This document shows, piece after piece, positions 1 to 8,615 of a DNA stretch of 64,000 nt. Both the position numbers and the translations under genes were made by a program. The stretch is from NCBI RefSeq assembly GCF_000969835.1, contig NZ_KQ033915.1:114413-178412 (forward strand), in the 5' to 3' direction. The stretch's first letter is position 1. Every line of letters starts with the position of its first letter. The notes below the pieces were generated by a model. It worked only from the letters and a program-made list of their open reading frames with translations, made no database searches and had not been told where the DNA came from. This DNA is from Parabacteroides goldsteinii DSM 19448 = WAL 12034. Lineage in GTDB: Bacteria > Bacteroidota > Bacteroidia > Bacteroidales > Tannerellaceae.

Positions 1-68
1 TCTAAAAAAATCAATTTATTAATGGTTTAAACGGCTCTCTTGAGATAGGGAGCGCAATTTATTTACAT

Positions 69-932
69 ATGAAAAAGATTTTGTTAAGTATTCTGTCTGT
101 ATTATTGTTTGCAGGCTTTTTGTCGGCTAAACAGCCGGTTGCTCCTTTGAAGGTAATGACGTTCAATATTCGTATGGATACGAATGCTGACGGAGATAAT
201 CAGTGGAGTAACCGAAAGGATTTAGCGGCTAATCTGGTTAAATTTTATAATACGGATATCTTTGGAGCGCAGGAAGTATTGAATCACCAGCTTACGGATC
301 TTTTGACACGTCTGCCGGAATATGCCTATGTCGGTGTTGGTAGGGAAGATGGAAAGACCAAAGGTGAATATGCTCCGATTATCTATAAAAAAGACCGTTT
401 CGAACTTGAAGACAGTGGTAATTTCTGGTTGGCCGAAGATATGAATGCCGTAGGTAAAAAAGGCTGGGATGCAGCTTGCGAACGTGTTGCTACCTGGGGT
501 ATCTTTAAAGATAAAGAATCCGGGAAAAAGTTTTTCTTCCTGAACACTCATCTGGATCATATGGGAAAAGTAGCCCGCCATGAGGGAGCTTCTTTAGTGC
601 TGGAAGAAGCACATAAGCTATCTAAAGGCTTACCGGTTATTGTTACAGGCGACTTTAATGCGACTCCGGATGATGATCCGATAAAAGTATTGACAGATAA
701 AAGCGATCCGCGCCATGTGATCCATACCCGTGAAGTGGCAGATTTGAAATATGGCCCGGAATGGACTTTCCATGACTACGGACGTATTCCTCTTGAAAAG
801 AGAGAATGGATCGACTATATTTTCATGAAAGGAGACATAAAGGTTTTGACTAACGGTGTACTTACAGATACACTTAATCATCTGTATCCGTCCGATCATT
901 GTCCGGTTATTGCAACTTTGGTAATTAAATAG
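69..932 (+). CDS. Secreted endonuclease/exonuclease/phosphatase (EEP) family hydrolase
   Basis: The 287-residue protein starts with a cleavable-looking signal peptide (about residues 1-20, ending FLSA). The EEP fold motifs follow in order: TFNIR (Asn33), GAQEV (Glu69, metal ligand), NTHLDH (His161), GDFNATP (Asp195, Asn197) and SDHCP (Asp276-His277, catalytic base). All metal and catalytic positions are intact, so it is probably an active Mg-dependent phosphodiesterase or phosphatase in the periplasm or at the cell surface. The family spans nucleases, sphingomyelinases and inositol phosphatases, and the substrate cannot be told from sequence. It stands alone, with no close neighbour upstream in the window. 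Confidence 0.88.
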   Translation: MKKILLSILSVLLFAGFLSAKQPVAPLKVMTFNIRMDTNADGDNQWSNRKDLAANLVKFYNTDIFGAQEVLNHQLTDLLTRLPEYAYVGVGREDGKTKGEYAPIIYKKDRFELEDSGNFWLAEDMNAVGKKGWDAACERVATWGIFKDKESGKKFFFLNTHLDHMGKVARHEGASLVLEEAHKLSKGLPVIVTGDFNATPDDDPIKVLTDKSDPRHVIHTREVADLKYGPEWTFHDYGRIPLEKREWIDYIFMKGDIKVLTNGVLTDTLNHLYPSDHCPVIATLVIK

Positions 933-1045
933 AAAATATTGGTCTGTAATGGAATGCACTTCGGAGTAAATCTATTTATAACCTATTTTATATGTGTTTT
1001 ATTTTGTTAATTATCGGAGGAATATTAGTTAATGACTAATTTGTG

Positions 1046-1077
1046 TTTGGTGTTTTTTTCTACAGTTTGTATCTTTG
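1046..1077 (+). promoter_or_regulatory. Bacteroidetes-type promoter for a candidate small RNA
   Basis: TTTG at 1046-1049 and TATCTTTG at 1070-1077 are separated by 20 bp, the spacing expected for the -33/-7 promoter of Bacteroides. No convincing ORF follows, but a terminator hairpin lies about 130 bp downstream. Confidence 0.6.
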
Positions 1078-1082
1078 TATCG

Positions 1083-1243
1083 TTCTGAATGTAGATATAC
1101 GTCTGAACAGAAAAAACCTTAGCCTAAAAGTCAGGATAATAAATATTAAACACAATAAGGTATTTTTTTTACATTGGTCTAAAGAATTGAGAATTAAAAA
1201 CACAACTGGAAAAGGGTCGCCTGTGAAGGTGGCCCTTTTTATT
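1083..1243 (+). ncRNA. Candidate small non-coding RNA
   Basis: This roughly 160-nt stretch is bounded by a well-spaced promoter and an intrinsic terminator. The next gene has its own -7 element at 1277-1284, after the terminator, so this is unlikely to be just its leader. Overlapping short ORFs have poor coding character. I do not recognise a known RNA family. The start is inferred from promoter geometry and the end from the U tract. An unusual short mRNA is the main alternative. Confidence 0.45.
1211..1240 (+). terminator. Intrinsic terminator of the candidate small RNA
   Basis: An 11-bp stem (AAAGGGTCGCC with GGTGGCCCTTT, two G-U wobbles), a 6-nt loop and five T residues. Confidence 0.65.
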
Positions 1244-1276
1244 TCCAATATATTTCATGGATACTTCTTATATCAG

Positions 1277-1284
1277 TATATTTG
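1277..1284 (+). promoter_or_regulatory. -7 promoter element of the DUF3467 gene
   Basis: TATATTTG matches TAnnTTTG exactly and lies 33 bp before the start codon, after the preceding terminator. Confidence 0.55.
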
Positions 1285-1317
1285 CGTTCGATTTGTTAAA
1301 CATAAAACATAAAGAAA

Positions 1318-1635
1318 ATGGAGAACAATAACAAACCTTCTAACGAGATACAGGTAGAACTGTCAGAAGAAATGGCACAGGGTACTTATGCAAACCTGGC
1401 AATTATTTCACATTCAACATCAGAGTTTATACTCGACTTTATCCGTGTGGTACCGGGAGCTCCGAAGGCACAGGTGAAAAGTCGTGTGATCCTGACTCCG
1501 GATAATGCGAAGCGCTTGTTTTTTGCATTGCAGGATAACCTGGCAAAATATGAAGAACAGTTGAAAGTAGGAAATAAGACGGCTAATTTTGAAGATTTTA
1601 TTCCACCGATGGGAGGCGTTCAGGGGGAAGCCTGA
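1318..1635 (+). CDS. DUF3467 domain-containing protein
   Basis: This 105-residue cytoplasmic protein has no signal peptide or membrane segment. It has the DUF3467 pattern: a core with YANLAIISHSTSEFILDF, then RVVPGAPKAQVKSRVILTP and an NAKRLFFALQDNLAKYE helix. The family is small, widespread and of unknown function; the core beta-strand/helix arrangement is the only functional hint. The gene is monocistronic, with its own -7 element upstream and a strong terminator just after the stop. Confidence 0.85.
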   Translation: MENNNKPSNEIQVELSEEMAQGTYANLAIISHSTSEFILDFIRVVPGAPKAQVKSRVILTPDNAKRLFFALQDNLAKYEEQLKVGNKTANFEDFIPPMGGVQGEA

Positions 1636-1653
1636 TTTATCGTGTTTTAAACT

Positions 1654-1693
1654 AAAAAGGGATCGTTTCAATTATCAGAAACGATCCCTTTTT
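1654..1693 (+). terminator. Bidirectional intrinsic terminator
   Basis: A perfect long stem (AAAAAGGGATCGTTTC and its complement) with an 8-nt loop and T tracts on both strands. It serves the DUF3467 gene and the small membrane-protein gene converging from the right. Confidence 0.85.
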
Positions 1694-1715
1694 AATTTTT
1701 TGAAGCTTGTGTGTG

Positions 1716-1886
1716 TTACCCCATCTTCTTGTTGATAACAATGTGACCGACGTAACCAAGGATGATAACTGCCAAACCTGCGATAAGGATAGTGTTGGTT
1801 ACACCTCCGGTAATAGCCGGTACAGCAAGGATGATTACACCGATTAGGAGTACGATTACCCCAAGATTTTTGACTAATTCGCTCAT
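1716..1886 (-). CDS. Small two-helix membrane protein, 56 aa
   Basis: The minus strand encodes 56 residues starting MSELVKNLGVIVLLIGVI. Two hydrophobic segments (about residues 8-23 and 32-48) are joined by a Pro/Gly/Thr turn, and the C terminus is basic (INKKMG). A -7 element on the minus strand at 1951-1958 and the terminator at 1654-1693 frame it as its own transcript. Similar two-helix proteins are common and uncharacterised in Bacteroidales; I cannot assign a function. The clean membrane pattern and the promoter-to-terminator framing argue that it is real. Confidence 0.75.
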   Translation of the reverse strand: MSELVKNLGVIVLLIGVIILAVPAITGGVTNTILIAGLAVIILGYVGHIVINKKMG

Positions 1887-1950
1887 GGTTATAGATGTTT
1901 TTATAATAATTTTCTTTTCTACCGCAAATAAAGTAATAATAACCCGATTG

Positions 1951-1958
1951 CAAAAATA
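1951..1958 (-). promoter_or_regulatory. -7 element of the small membrane-protein gene
   Basis: On the minus strand this reads TATTTTTG, about 65 bp before the start codon at 1886. Confidence 0.45.
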
Positions 1959-1997
1959 TTTTAGAATAAAAATAATGAATCCATCAAATTTAGCGGT

Positions 1998-2005
1998 TAT
2001 ATTTG
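1998..2005 (+). promoter_or_regulatory. -7 element of the plsC-like gene
   Basis: TATATTTG lies 20 bp before the ATG at 2026. It favours that start over the in-frame ATG at 1975, which would be upstream of the promoter. Confidence 0.55.
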
Positions 2006-2025
2006 TAGGATCAATACAGTTATAT

Positions 2026-2763
2026 ATGATACGAATACTTTACTTAGTTTATTTATGGCTGTTTTTTGTGCCTGTCTTTCTGGTGCTCACGATCGTTACA
2101 GCCTTAACTGTCATCGCTGGTTGTTTGTTGGGGGGAGAAAAGATTTTTGCTTATTACCCGGGTATGATCTGGTCCCGGCTGACATGTTATCTGGCACTCT
2201 GTCCCGTAAAAGTAAGAGGTCGGGAAAATATAGATCGTAAACAATCATACGTGTTTGTCTCAAACCATCAGGGGGCATTTGATATTTTTCTTATTTATGG
2301 TTTTCTGGGCGTCCCGATCAAGTGGGTGATGAAGGCTGGTATCGGAAAGATTCCTTTTGTGGGAGCCGCCTGTCGTGCTGCTGGTTTTATATTTGTGGAT
2401 AATTCTACGCCTAAAGCAGCAGCCCGCAGTGTGCAGGAGGCGGAACGGTGTCTCAAAAACGGTGCCTCTGTTGTTGTCTTTCCGGAAGGTTCAAGGACCT
2501 ATACCGGGAAAATGATCCGTTTTAAAAAAGGCGCTTACCAGATGGCTCTCGATCAACATTTGCCGATTGTGCCGATTACATTGAACGGACCTTTTGATGT
2601 TTTGCCGATCGGATCGCTGAATGTGCACCGGCATAAAATGGAGATGATCATTCATCCGGCTATTTCAACCGAAGATATGGACCCTTCCCATAAAGGGATG
2701 CAGCAATTTGCAGACCGGACGCAGGCGATCATTGCTTCTGCCTTATGGGAGAAGTATAAGTGA
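2026..2763 (+). CDS. plsC: 1-acyl-sn-glycerol-3-phosphate acyltransferase (PlsC family)
   Basis: PlsC-type enzymes add the second acyl chain to lysophosphatidic acid at the inner membrane. The 245-residue protein has an N-terminal membrane region (about residues 1-40), then the LPLAT blocks: SNHQGAFD (HX4D catalytic motif), a KWVMKAGIGKIPFVGAA region, FPEGSRTYTG (phosphate-binding EGSR) and VPITLNGP. The open frame continues 264 nt upstream. The ATG at 2026 is chosen because a TATATTTG promoter element lies just before it and the extension is low quality and overlaps the opposite gene. Substrate and exact role are inferred from the family. Confidence 0.88.
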   Translation: MIRILYLVYLWLFFVPVFLVLTIVTALTVIAGCLLGGEKIFAYYPGMIWSRLTCYLALCPVKVRGRENIDRKQSYVFVSNHQGAFDIFLIYGFLGVPIKWVMKAGIGKIPFVGAACRAAGFIFVDNSTPKAAARSVQEAERCLKNGASVVVFPEGSRTYTGKMIRFKKGAYQMALDQHLPIVPITLNGPFDVLPIGSLNVHRHKMEMIIHPAISTEDMDPSHKGMQQFADRTQAIIASALWEKYK

Positions 2764-2765
2764 AA

Positions 2766-4253
2766 TTAGTTCCATGCTTTCAATAAACCAGTCTTGGTTA
2801 CACCCAGACTGAACCCGACACTCTTGCCCAGCATCGTTCCGGTATCGGCTGCAACTGATCCGGTAAACTGCCATCCTTTTAACCGGGGATGCGTGTAGTT
2901 GATATCGACCAGGCTGGAAGTTCCGTATTTCTTATTCAGGTATGGGATATAAGAGGTCCCCCAACCGTTCATTGCCGTGAATAATACGCGGTAGGACAGG
3001 AGTGCGTTAATATTGCCTTCTGCGCCGAAATGCCAGCTTTTAACACGATTGTTCTCAAAGCCTAAAGTACCGTCTGTGTTATATTCCGGTGCGGGAATCA
3101 GCGGTGAACCTACTCCACGGTTAAAATAAGAAAAACCAGTCCGGTATTCTCCATTATTATAATAATCATCGTTTCCACCTCCGCGGCCGCCTTTCCATTT
3201 ATCACGGTCGAATGTGATAAAGTGCATCGGTCCACTTTGATTCATTGTTACCAGATATTCGGCTACAATTTTATTTAGCCAGGGAATAGTTGGTAAATCG
3301 ACTTGAATACCCCATAAGCCGTCCGTTTTATTGGCAAACTCCATCCCCGACTTATCATTGAAATAATGTTGATAATAAAAATGTCCTCCCCAGTCCTTTT
3401 GTGTGTAACTTAATTTGAAATCGTAAGAACCGTAATGGCTGCCCAGTACGTTGATCTGATCGGATGCTGTTGCGTCGTCGCCACCCTTTTGTCCGAAAAC
3501 TACTCTTATGAAATCTTTAAAAGATTGTGGTTGCTTGCCGATTCTGGGATTAGTGGAAGTACCTCCCCATTGGGCAAAATGCTGAACACCGGCTGTGAAG
3601 GATAAAGGAAAATTATTTTCTGTGTCCTTAATGCGGAAGAAGAAGGATTTATGATGCCATAATACATTCTTCACGTAAGTCTGTTTCGAGTTGGCGAAAT
3701 CTTTCAGGTAATCGGTATCGAATGACTTACCTACGGCAAAATCACCTCTCACCTGTAGCCACCCTTTAGTTAAGGGAACTAATGTAAATTCAGGCATACT
3801 GATATTAATTTCCGGGATAGGACGGGCATTAGCCGATTGAGTCATATCACCCGAACTCAGGTTACGGTCCCATAACGAATTATACCGTTCCTTACTTCCA
3901 ATGCTGAGCAGCATGCTTCTGTATCCTATTTCCGCATAAGCCTGTTGAATGAAAACATTACGGTGGCGTGGTACGGCTGCAACGAGATCCAACCCTGCGC
4001 CCCAGTAGAACTTCGAACCGAAATGTTGGTTATGAAAAACTCCTGCATTCAAAAGCCCGTTTCCTGCATCCAACGGAACAACTCCATAGCGGTTGCTGAC
4101 CATCCAGAACGGGGTGTTCGAACCGGTTGCTGCCGAACCGAACAGCTCGGCTTTATAAATTGTGGAATCTTGTATCTTGTTGATCTGGGAATAACTGCGA
4201 ACAGAAATACTAAGCAAACTTATTCCTATTAATATAATATGTAAGGCTTTCAT
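2766..4253 (-). CDS. Wzi-type capsule assembly outer-membrane protein
   Basis: The 495-residue protein has a signal peptide (MKALHIILIGISLLSISVRSY) and then a barrel-like sequence rich in aromatic, alternating strands, starting with AELFGSAATGSNTPFWMVSNRYG. That opening and the length fit the Wzi family, 18-stranded barrels that attach capsular polysaccharide to the cell surface in other bacteria. No capsule locus is nearby, so the attachment role is inferred from the family. It faces plsC tail to tail, 2 bp apart, and is divergent from the kinase-like gene. Confidence 0.8.
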   Translation of the reverse strand: MKALHIILIGISLLSISVRSYSQINKIQDSTIYKAELFGSAATGSNTPFWMVSNRYGVVPLDAGNGLLNAGVFHNQHFGSKFYWGAGLDLVAAVPRHRNVFIQQAYAEIGYRSMLLSIGSKERYNSLWDRNLSSGDMTQSANARPIPEINISMPEFTLVPLTKGWLQVRGDFAVGKSFDTDYLKDFANSKQTYVKNVLWHHKSFFFRIKDTENNFPLSFTAGVQHFAQWGGTSTNPRIGKQPQSFKDFIRVVFGQKGGDDATASDQINVLGSHYGSYDFKLSYTQKDWGGHFYYQHYFNDKSGMEFANKTDGLWGIQVDLPTIPWLNKIVAEYLVTMNQSGPMHFITFDRDKWKGGRGGGNDDYYNNGEYRTGFSYFNRGVGSPLIPAPEYNTDGTLGFENNRVKSWHFGAEGNINALLSYRVLFTAMNGWGTSYIPYLNKKYGTSSLVDINYTHPRLKGWQFTGSVAADTGTMLGKSVGFSLGVTKTGLLKAWN

Positions 4254-4276
4254 TTAATTTACTTTTTTGTCCGCAA

Positions 4277-4284
4277 CAAAGGTA
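4277..4284 (-). promoter_or_regulatory. -7 element of the Wzi-type gene
   Basis: The minus strand reads TACCTTTG 24 bp before the start codon. Confidence 0.6.
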
Positions 4285-4357
4285 ATGATAAATATAATGC
4301 TTCAAGAGACTCATTTAAAAAAGAAGCTTAAGCATTATAAAAATACAAATATAATTG

Positions 4358-4365
4358 TATCTTTG
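4358..4365 (+). promoter_or_regulatory. -7 element of the kinase-like gene
   Basis: TATCTTTG lies 30 bp before the ATG at 4395. Confidence 0.6.
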
Positions 4366-4394
4366 TTGTCACTGCTTGATTTACAACGTTTGAT

Positions 4395-5780
4395 ATGGAT
4401 GATAAGCTACTTTTGTTTGAATTTCTTGATGCTGAAAAGTATAGAATTTCATTATCTTTGGGGGAATGTCAGTTAGATTCCAAACCTTTAGGGAGGAATG
4501 AGGCAGGCATAGTCTTCAAAGCGAGAATGAATGGAAAAGATGTTGCCTTGAAATTCTTTTTGTTTAATGGCGATGACTCAAGAAAAGGGAAGTGGTTAAA
4601 TAAACTTAAAGCAAGATACCTGGAAATATCGCTTCTGGAGACAAGAAATAACATTGTCCAGTATGCCGACTTTGATATCGTAACTGTCGAAGGGGAGGAA
4701 ATACCGGTCCTTGTGATGAAATTGTATAAATGTTCGTTGGAAGAATACCGGAGTATACTTTCGATGGATACTTTCTTGAAGCTGTTCCGTTTCCTGACGA
4801 ACACCGTGCAGTTCCTGCATAGCATGGGAATCAGCCATGGAGCTATAACTCCCCGTAATATCCTGGTGGACGATCATAATGATTTTGTCCTGACGGATGT
4901 CTCTATCCTGGAGAATAACGATGCCGGTTATTCAGATATCACCGCGATCGGAGAGGTGCTGCAATGGTATGCTTTCGGAAATATCAGTAACGATGCTGGC
5001 ATAAGCAAGGTTTTCCCGGCATTGAAACTGTATGACCAGATCGTGGAACGTTGTCTGACACAGGATAACAGCCGGCGCTTCCGTTCGGTGGATGAGATAT
5101 TGGCTTTTGTAGAGATCCAGAAAGAACGTGATCCGAGTGAGTTATTGAAAGAGTTCAGCCTGATCTGCCGGAAGAACTTTCCTAAGGAACTTCCCGAGTT
5201 TGTCCATTGTTCGGACCAGGCAAAGATCACAAAACTCTTTTCCGAGTTTGTCTCCAGAAAAGACTTCTTTGGCAGCAACCTGATCTATTTCACGGATGTG
5301 GAGCGGAATGTCTTTTCTCCTCAGATATGCAAGAACGGATATATCAAGTTCGATAACTCAGCACAATATAAGGTATTGGATATCTGGATTCACAGTGACA
5401 GCGATATGCGGAACGACTATATCCTGGTTCACCATTCGAACACACTGCCCGAAAAGGTAAACGGCAAGGATGTGTACCGCTGGGCCGTTTATGAAGAACG
5501 TACGCAGATCACTTGGGAGGAAGCGATGAACGGTTTCGCTGAAAGCGACGGGGACATTATCGCGCTGGACCGGACTAAAATTGAGTTTTACAACCGCATC
5601 TCCCGTGAGGGGTATACTTTTATTGCGCTGAACCATCTGCATAGTCTGGCATCTCCCGCCAATGCCGGGACGTTACGCGATTACTTTTTCCGTTTTAGCT
5701 TTAGTTATGTCAACCGTTACATTCTGGAAGATATGAATAACCAGATGAAGCAACATATCTCGGCTCTCGGCAGAAAATGA
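4395..5780 (+). CDS. Protein kinase-like protein, probable pseudokinase
   Basis: Residues about 25-240 follow the eukaryotic-type kinase fold. There is a glycine-rich-like loop (G33RNEAG38), the VALK lysine (Lys53), an N-lobe/C-lobe hinge near VLVMKLYKCSLEEY, and a catalytic-loop segment H148-GAITPRNIL where HRDxKPxN is expected. The catalytic Asp is Ala150 and the Lys is Thr152, while Asn155 is kept. The DFG motif is D168-V-S. The pattern suggests a pseudokinase or a strongly atypical enzyme. Residues about 245-461 form an extra domain I do not recognise. It has no signal peptide or membrane helix. Its stop directly abuts the stop of the opposite hydrolase gene. Confidence 0.75.
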   Translation: MDDKLLLFEFLDAEKYRISLSLGECQLDSKPLGRNEAGIVFKARMNGKDVALKFFLFNGDDSRKGKWLNKLKARYLEISLLETRNNIVQYADFDIVTVEGEEIPVLVMKLYKCSLEEYRSILSMDTFLKLFRFLTNTVQFLHSMGISHGAITPRNILVDDHNDFVLTDVSILENNDAGYSDITAIGEVLQWYAFGNISNDAGISKVFPALKLYDQIVERCLTQDNSRRFRSVDEILAFVEIQKERDPSELLKEFSLICRKNFPKELPEFVHCSDQAKITKLFSEFVSRKDFFGSNLIYFTDVERNVFSPQICKNGYIKFDNSAQYKVLDIWIHSDSDMRNDYILVHHSNTLPEKVNGKDVYRWAVYEERTQITWEEAMNGFAESDGDIIALDRTKIEFYNRISREGYTFIALNHLHSLASPANAGTLRDYFFRFSFSYVNRYILEDMNNQMKQHISALGRK

Positions 5781-6788
5781 TCAGAAGCCTTTCCGGTTCA
5801 TCCAGTCGAAAACCGTCCGGTAGGTGTGGTCGCGGGATTCTTTTTCGGAGAGTATCAGGTCATGGATGCCGTTCGGTATCGTGTCGCGGGTCACATACTC
5901 TCCCAGCTTCGGAGCATACTTCTGGATATCGTGTACATCCAGTACTATGTCGGAAGATAGATATTCGTTATGCCATTCTTTAGTCTCCGGATATGACTTG
6001 TCGGACGACATGACCAGAACCGGACAATCCAGGTGCAGGCCTTTCCTTACTTTTCGTTGCCCTTCCTGAATAGCCTTTATCCAGCCAGCCTTTTTAGGAT
6101 GCCCGTTAATCATCTTCCAGTTTGTATCGTATTCCCATTCCCCTTTGAACTGCTTCAACAGGCTGTGTGCGTAAGATGCAATGCCATAGCCTTGTACGGT
6201 CAGGTTCGGCAAGAATCTCCCTATAAATGCCACAGCTGGAATAGCAATCTTTTCCATAAACCATCCGAAGTTCCAGTCGAGGAAAGGACTGTTCAATATC
6301 AACCCGTCGACCGGAAGGTTATCCTTTTTACTATCCAGATATAATGGGGTGATCAATCCTCCCGTGGAATGAGCCATCAACAGGATTCTGTCATTCCCTT
6401 CCGAACGTATGGTTGCCAGTGCCGTATCGATATCCGCGAAATACTCCGTAAGGCTTTTGCAGAAAAATGGATTCTGGTTGGGGAGGATGGAACGCCCGTA
6501 TTTTCGCAGGTCCATCGCATAGAAGTTGTAACCGTGTGCATTCACGCTATCACCCAGTTGCTTCTGAAAAAAGTAATCGTTGTAACCATGAATATACAGG
6601 ACCGCCTGTTTTACATCGGGCAACTGGGGCTTCTTGACCAGCGTACAGACCACTTTCCCTTCGTAATCGTCGGGCATTTGAAAAGTACGACGCAGGTATC
6701 CGTCTCCCAATACATCGGGTACATATTGGGCATACAGGTTGATTGCCAGTAGAATAAATAAAGATGTAAAATAAAGTTTGCGTCTCAT
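5781..6788 (-). CDS. Exported alpha/beta hydrolase, S33/lysophospholipase-like
   Basis: The 335-residue protein has a signal peptide (about 1-20, MRRKLYFTSLFILLAINLYA). It carries the hydrolase landmarks: the YIHGYNDY oxyanion region, the nucleophile elbow AHSTGG (Ser141) and a late GIHDL that supplies the likely catalytic His. AMDLRKYGRS matches the monoacylglycerol-lipase/serine aminopeptidase S33 subgroup. It probably hydrolyses esters in the periplasm; the substrate is unknown. It is transcribed away from the 22-bp repeat array upstream. Confidence 0.82.
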   Translation of the reverse strand: MRRKLYFTSLFILLAINLYAQYVPDVLGDGYLRRTFQMPDDYEGKVVCTLVKKPQLPDVKQAVLYIHGYNDYFFQKQLGDSVNAHGYNFYAMDLRKYGRSILPNQNPFFCKSLTEYFADIDTALATIRSEGNDRILLMAHSTGGLITPLYLDSKKDNLPVDGLILNSPFLDWNFGWFMEKIAIPAVAFIGRFLPNLTVQGYGIASYAHSLLKQFKGEWEYDTNWKMINGHPKKAGWIKAIQEGQRKVRKGLHLDCPVLVMSSDKSYPETKEWHNEYLSSDIVLDVHDIQKYAPKLGEYVTRDTIPNGIHDLILSEKESRDHTYRTVFDWMNRKGF

Positions 6789-6836
6789 AATCGTTTTCCT
6801 TTTATAACCACGAGGGGTATATCATTGTTCCGGTCA

Positions 6837-6844
6837 CAAAGGTA
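6837..6844 (-). promoter_or_regulatory. -7 element of the alpha/beta hydrolase gene
   Basis: The minus strand reads TACCTTTG 49 bp before the start codon at 6788. Confidence 0.55.
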
Positions 6845-6931
6845 GGTAAACAATTAGAACGGAAGACATTGTATTTTAATCTTTTCTATATTACTATTTA
6901 GTTCTTTCCTCTTGTATTTTTATTCATTCCG

Positions 6932-7019
6932 GCATGCATGAATTTAATTTTGAGCATGCCGGAGATTAAATTTATGCATGCTCAAAATTGATTTTTAGCT
7001 TGCTCAAAAGAAAAAGAAT
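6932..7019. repeat. 22-bp tandem array 1 (four units, GCATGC core)
   Basis: GCATGC at 6932, 6954 and 6976 and GCTTGC at 6998 are exactly 22 bp apart. Adjacent units match at about 12-15 of 22 positions, including AT-rich flanks. The array fills much of the 379-bp divergent gap between the S33 hydrolase and the phosphodiesterase. I see no gene in the rest of the gap. Confidence 0.75.
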
Positions 7020-7167
7020 AAGGGAGAAAAATACGAAAAGTCTATGACAAACAAACTAAATAGTCAAGTCTTTCCGGTTAGTTTGATTTATGCTGCTCTT
7101 TATTTCATTAAATAAAATAATTGTGTACTTTTAGGACTTCATTAATGATCAATAAGGGAAGATAGTT

Positions 7168-8388
7168 ATGAGACGTTTTTATTCTTTGTTACTGATGGTG
7201 CTGTGTTGCACCGGTTTGTTTGCCAAGACGAAGAAGGCAGTGTATATAATCATCGACGGGGTTCCTGCCGACCAGATCGAGAGACTGCATACTCCGGCGA
7301 TTTTTGATATAGCGTCGAGGGGAGCCTATGGCAGGGCTTATACCGGAGGTGAGATAGGAGGATATTCCCAGACCGCTACGATCTCGGCGATCGGATATAC
7401 CAATTTGCTGACATCTACTTGGTTTAATAAGCATAATGTGGGCGGCAATTCGGACCTGAAACCCAATTATAACTACTGGACTATCTTCAGGATCGCGAAA
7501 GAACAACCCAAAGAGTATAAAACAGCCATTTATTCCAGCTGGACGGATAACCGTACCGTGTTGATCGGGGAAGGGAAGAAGGAAACAAACAATCTTAAAA
7601 TAGATTATGTAAAAGACGGTTACGATCTGGATACGGTCCGTTTCCCTAAAAAGGAGAAGGATTTGCATATCTTCGATATAGATGAACAAATATCGAAGGA
7701 TGCCGCAGAAGGTATCCGTAAAGAGGCTCCCGACCTGAGCTGGGTTTATCTGTGGTACACCGACGACGCAGGGCATATTGCCGGAAACGGGGCTTTCTTC
7801 GACGAATATGTCCGGAAGGCTGACAATCAGGTTGCCCGTATCTGGGAAGCTGTCAAGTACCGCGAAGCAAACTTTGATGAAGAATGGATGGTTGTTGTTA
7901 CAACCGATCACGGACGCGGAGAGAATGGGCATGGTCACGGGGGACAGTCCTGGCGCGAACGTACTACCTGGATTTCGACCAATATCCCTGTAAACAGTCA
8001 TTTTACAAAAGGCTCCCTGGCTATCACGGATATTGCTCCTTCCATTTGCCGTTATATGGGATTTGAAATCCCGCAGGCTGTACTTTGGGAGCAGGATGGC
8101 ATGCCGTTTATCGGGCAGACCGATATTTATGATTTGCAAACTCTGCCTTATGATAATACGGTGGAGTTGTCCTGGAAATCCTACACAGGAAATGCCCCGG
8201 TCACAGTCTATGCCGCTTCCGCTAATAAGTTCAGGGAAGGCGGAAAGGATGAGTGGACTAAGCTCGCGGAACTTCCGGCCGGCGTGAAAAGTTATACGGT
8301 CGATCTGCAGGTTCTACCGGCATCGCAGTTTTATAAGTTCGTTGTCGTGTCTCCGGGCAATCATCTAAATCGTTGGTTACAGAAATAA
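7168..8388 (+). CDS. Exported alkaline phosphatase-superfamily phosphodiesterase (nucleotide pyrophosphatase-like)
   Basis: The signal peptide is MRRFYSLLLMVLCCTGLFA. The 406-residue protein then shows the two-metal core of the superfamily: IIIDGVPAD (metal Asp), a Thr-rich nucleophile region (GGYSQTATISAIGYTNLLTS), WYTDDAGHIAG (DxxGH ligands) and VTTDHGRGENGHGHGG (Asp-His and the last His). This layout is closest to type I phosphodiesterase/NPP enzymes. The last 70 or so residues form a separate beta-rich tail. The substrate is unknown. A sulfatase from the same superfamily follows 228 bp downstream, so the two may have been recruited together, but no operon is shown. Confidence 0.85.
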   Translation: MRRFYSLLLMVLCCTGLFAKTKKAVYIIIDGVPADQIERLHTPAIFDIASRGAYGRAYTGGEIGGYSQTATISAIGYTNLLTSTWFNKHNVGGNSDLKPNYNYWTIFRIAKEQPKEYKTAIYSSWTDNRTVLIGEGKKETNNLKIDYVKDGYDLDTVRFPKKEKDLHIFDIDEQISKDAAEGIRKEAPDLSWVYLWYTDDAGHIAGNGAFFDEYVRKADNQVARIWEAVKYREANFDEEWMVVVTTDHGRGENGHGHGGQSWRERTTWISTNIPVNSHFTKGSLAITDIAPSICRYMGFEIPQAVLWEQDGMPFIGQTDIYDLQTLPYDNTVELSWKSYTGNAPVTVYAASANKFREGGKDEWTKLAELPAGVKSYTVDLQVLPASQFYKFVVVSPGNHLNRWLQK

Positions 8389-8615
8389 AAGAAATTATGT
8401 CGGTTGTTTTCTCCAGAGACTTTTTATAGTCAAGTTTTAGCTTTTATGCTCTTTTAAATGCTTGATGTTTAGGCGTTTTATGCTGAAGGGTGATTGCGAA
8501 AAATTCTTGTAGGTGGTCAAAAAAGGAGCTGTCTGAACAAGGAGAGACTATAGTGCTAGTTGGAATATCTGTCATGTAAAAATAGATTTCATTTGTATTA
8601 TTAAAATAAAATGTT

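Noticed and set aside
1060-1248. ORFs on both strands in the candidate sRNA region
   Set aside because: Composition is AT-driven, no ribosome-binding site or domain is seen, and a terminator hairpin lies inside the frames.
7189-8139. Long 316-residue minus-strand frame opposite the phosphodiesterase
   Set aside because: It is a shadow of a strongly recognisable plus-strand enzyme and has no domain of its own.
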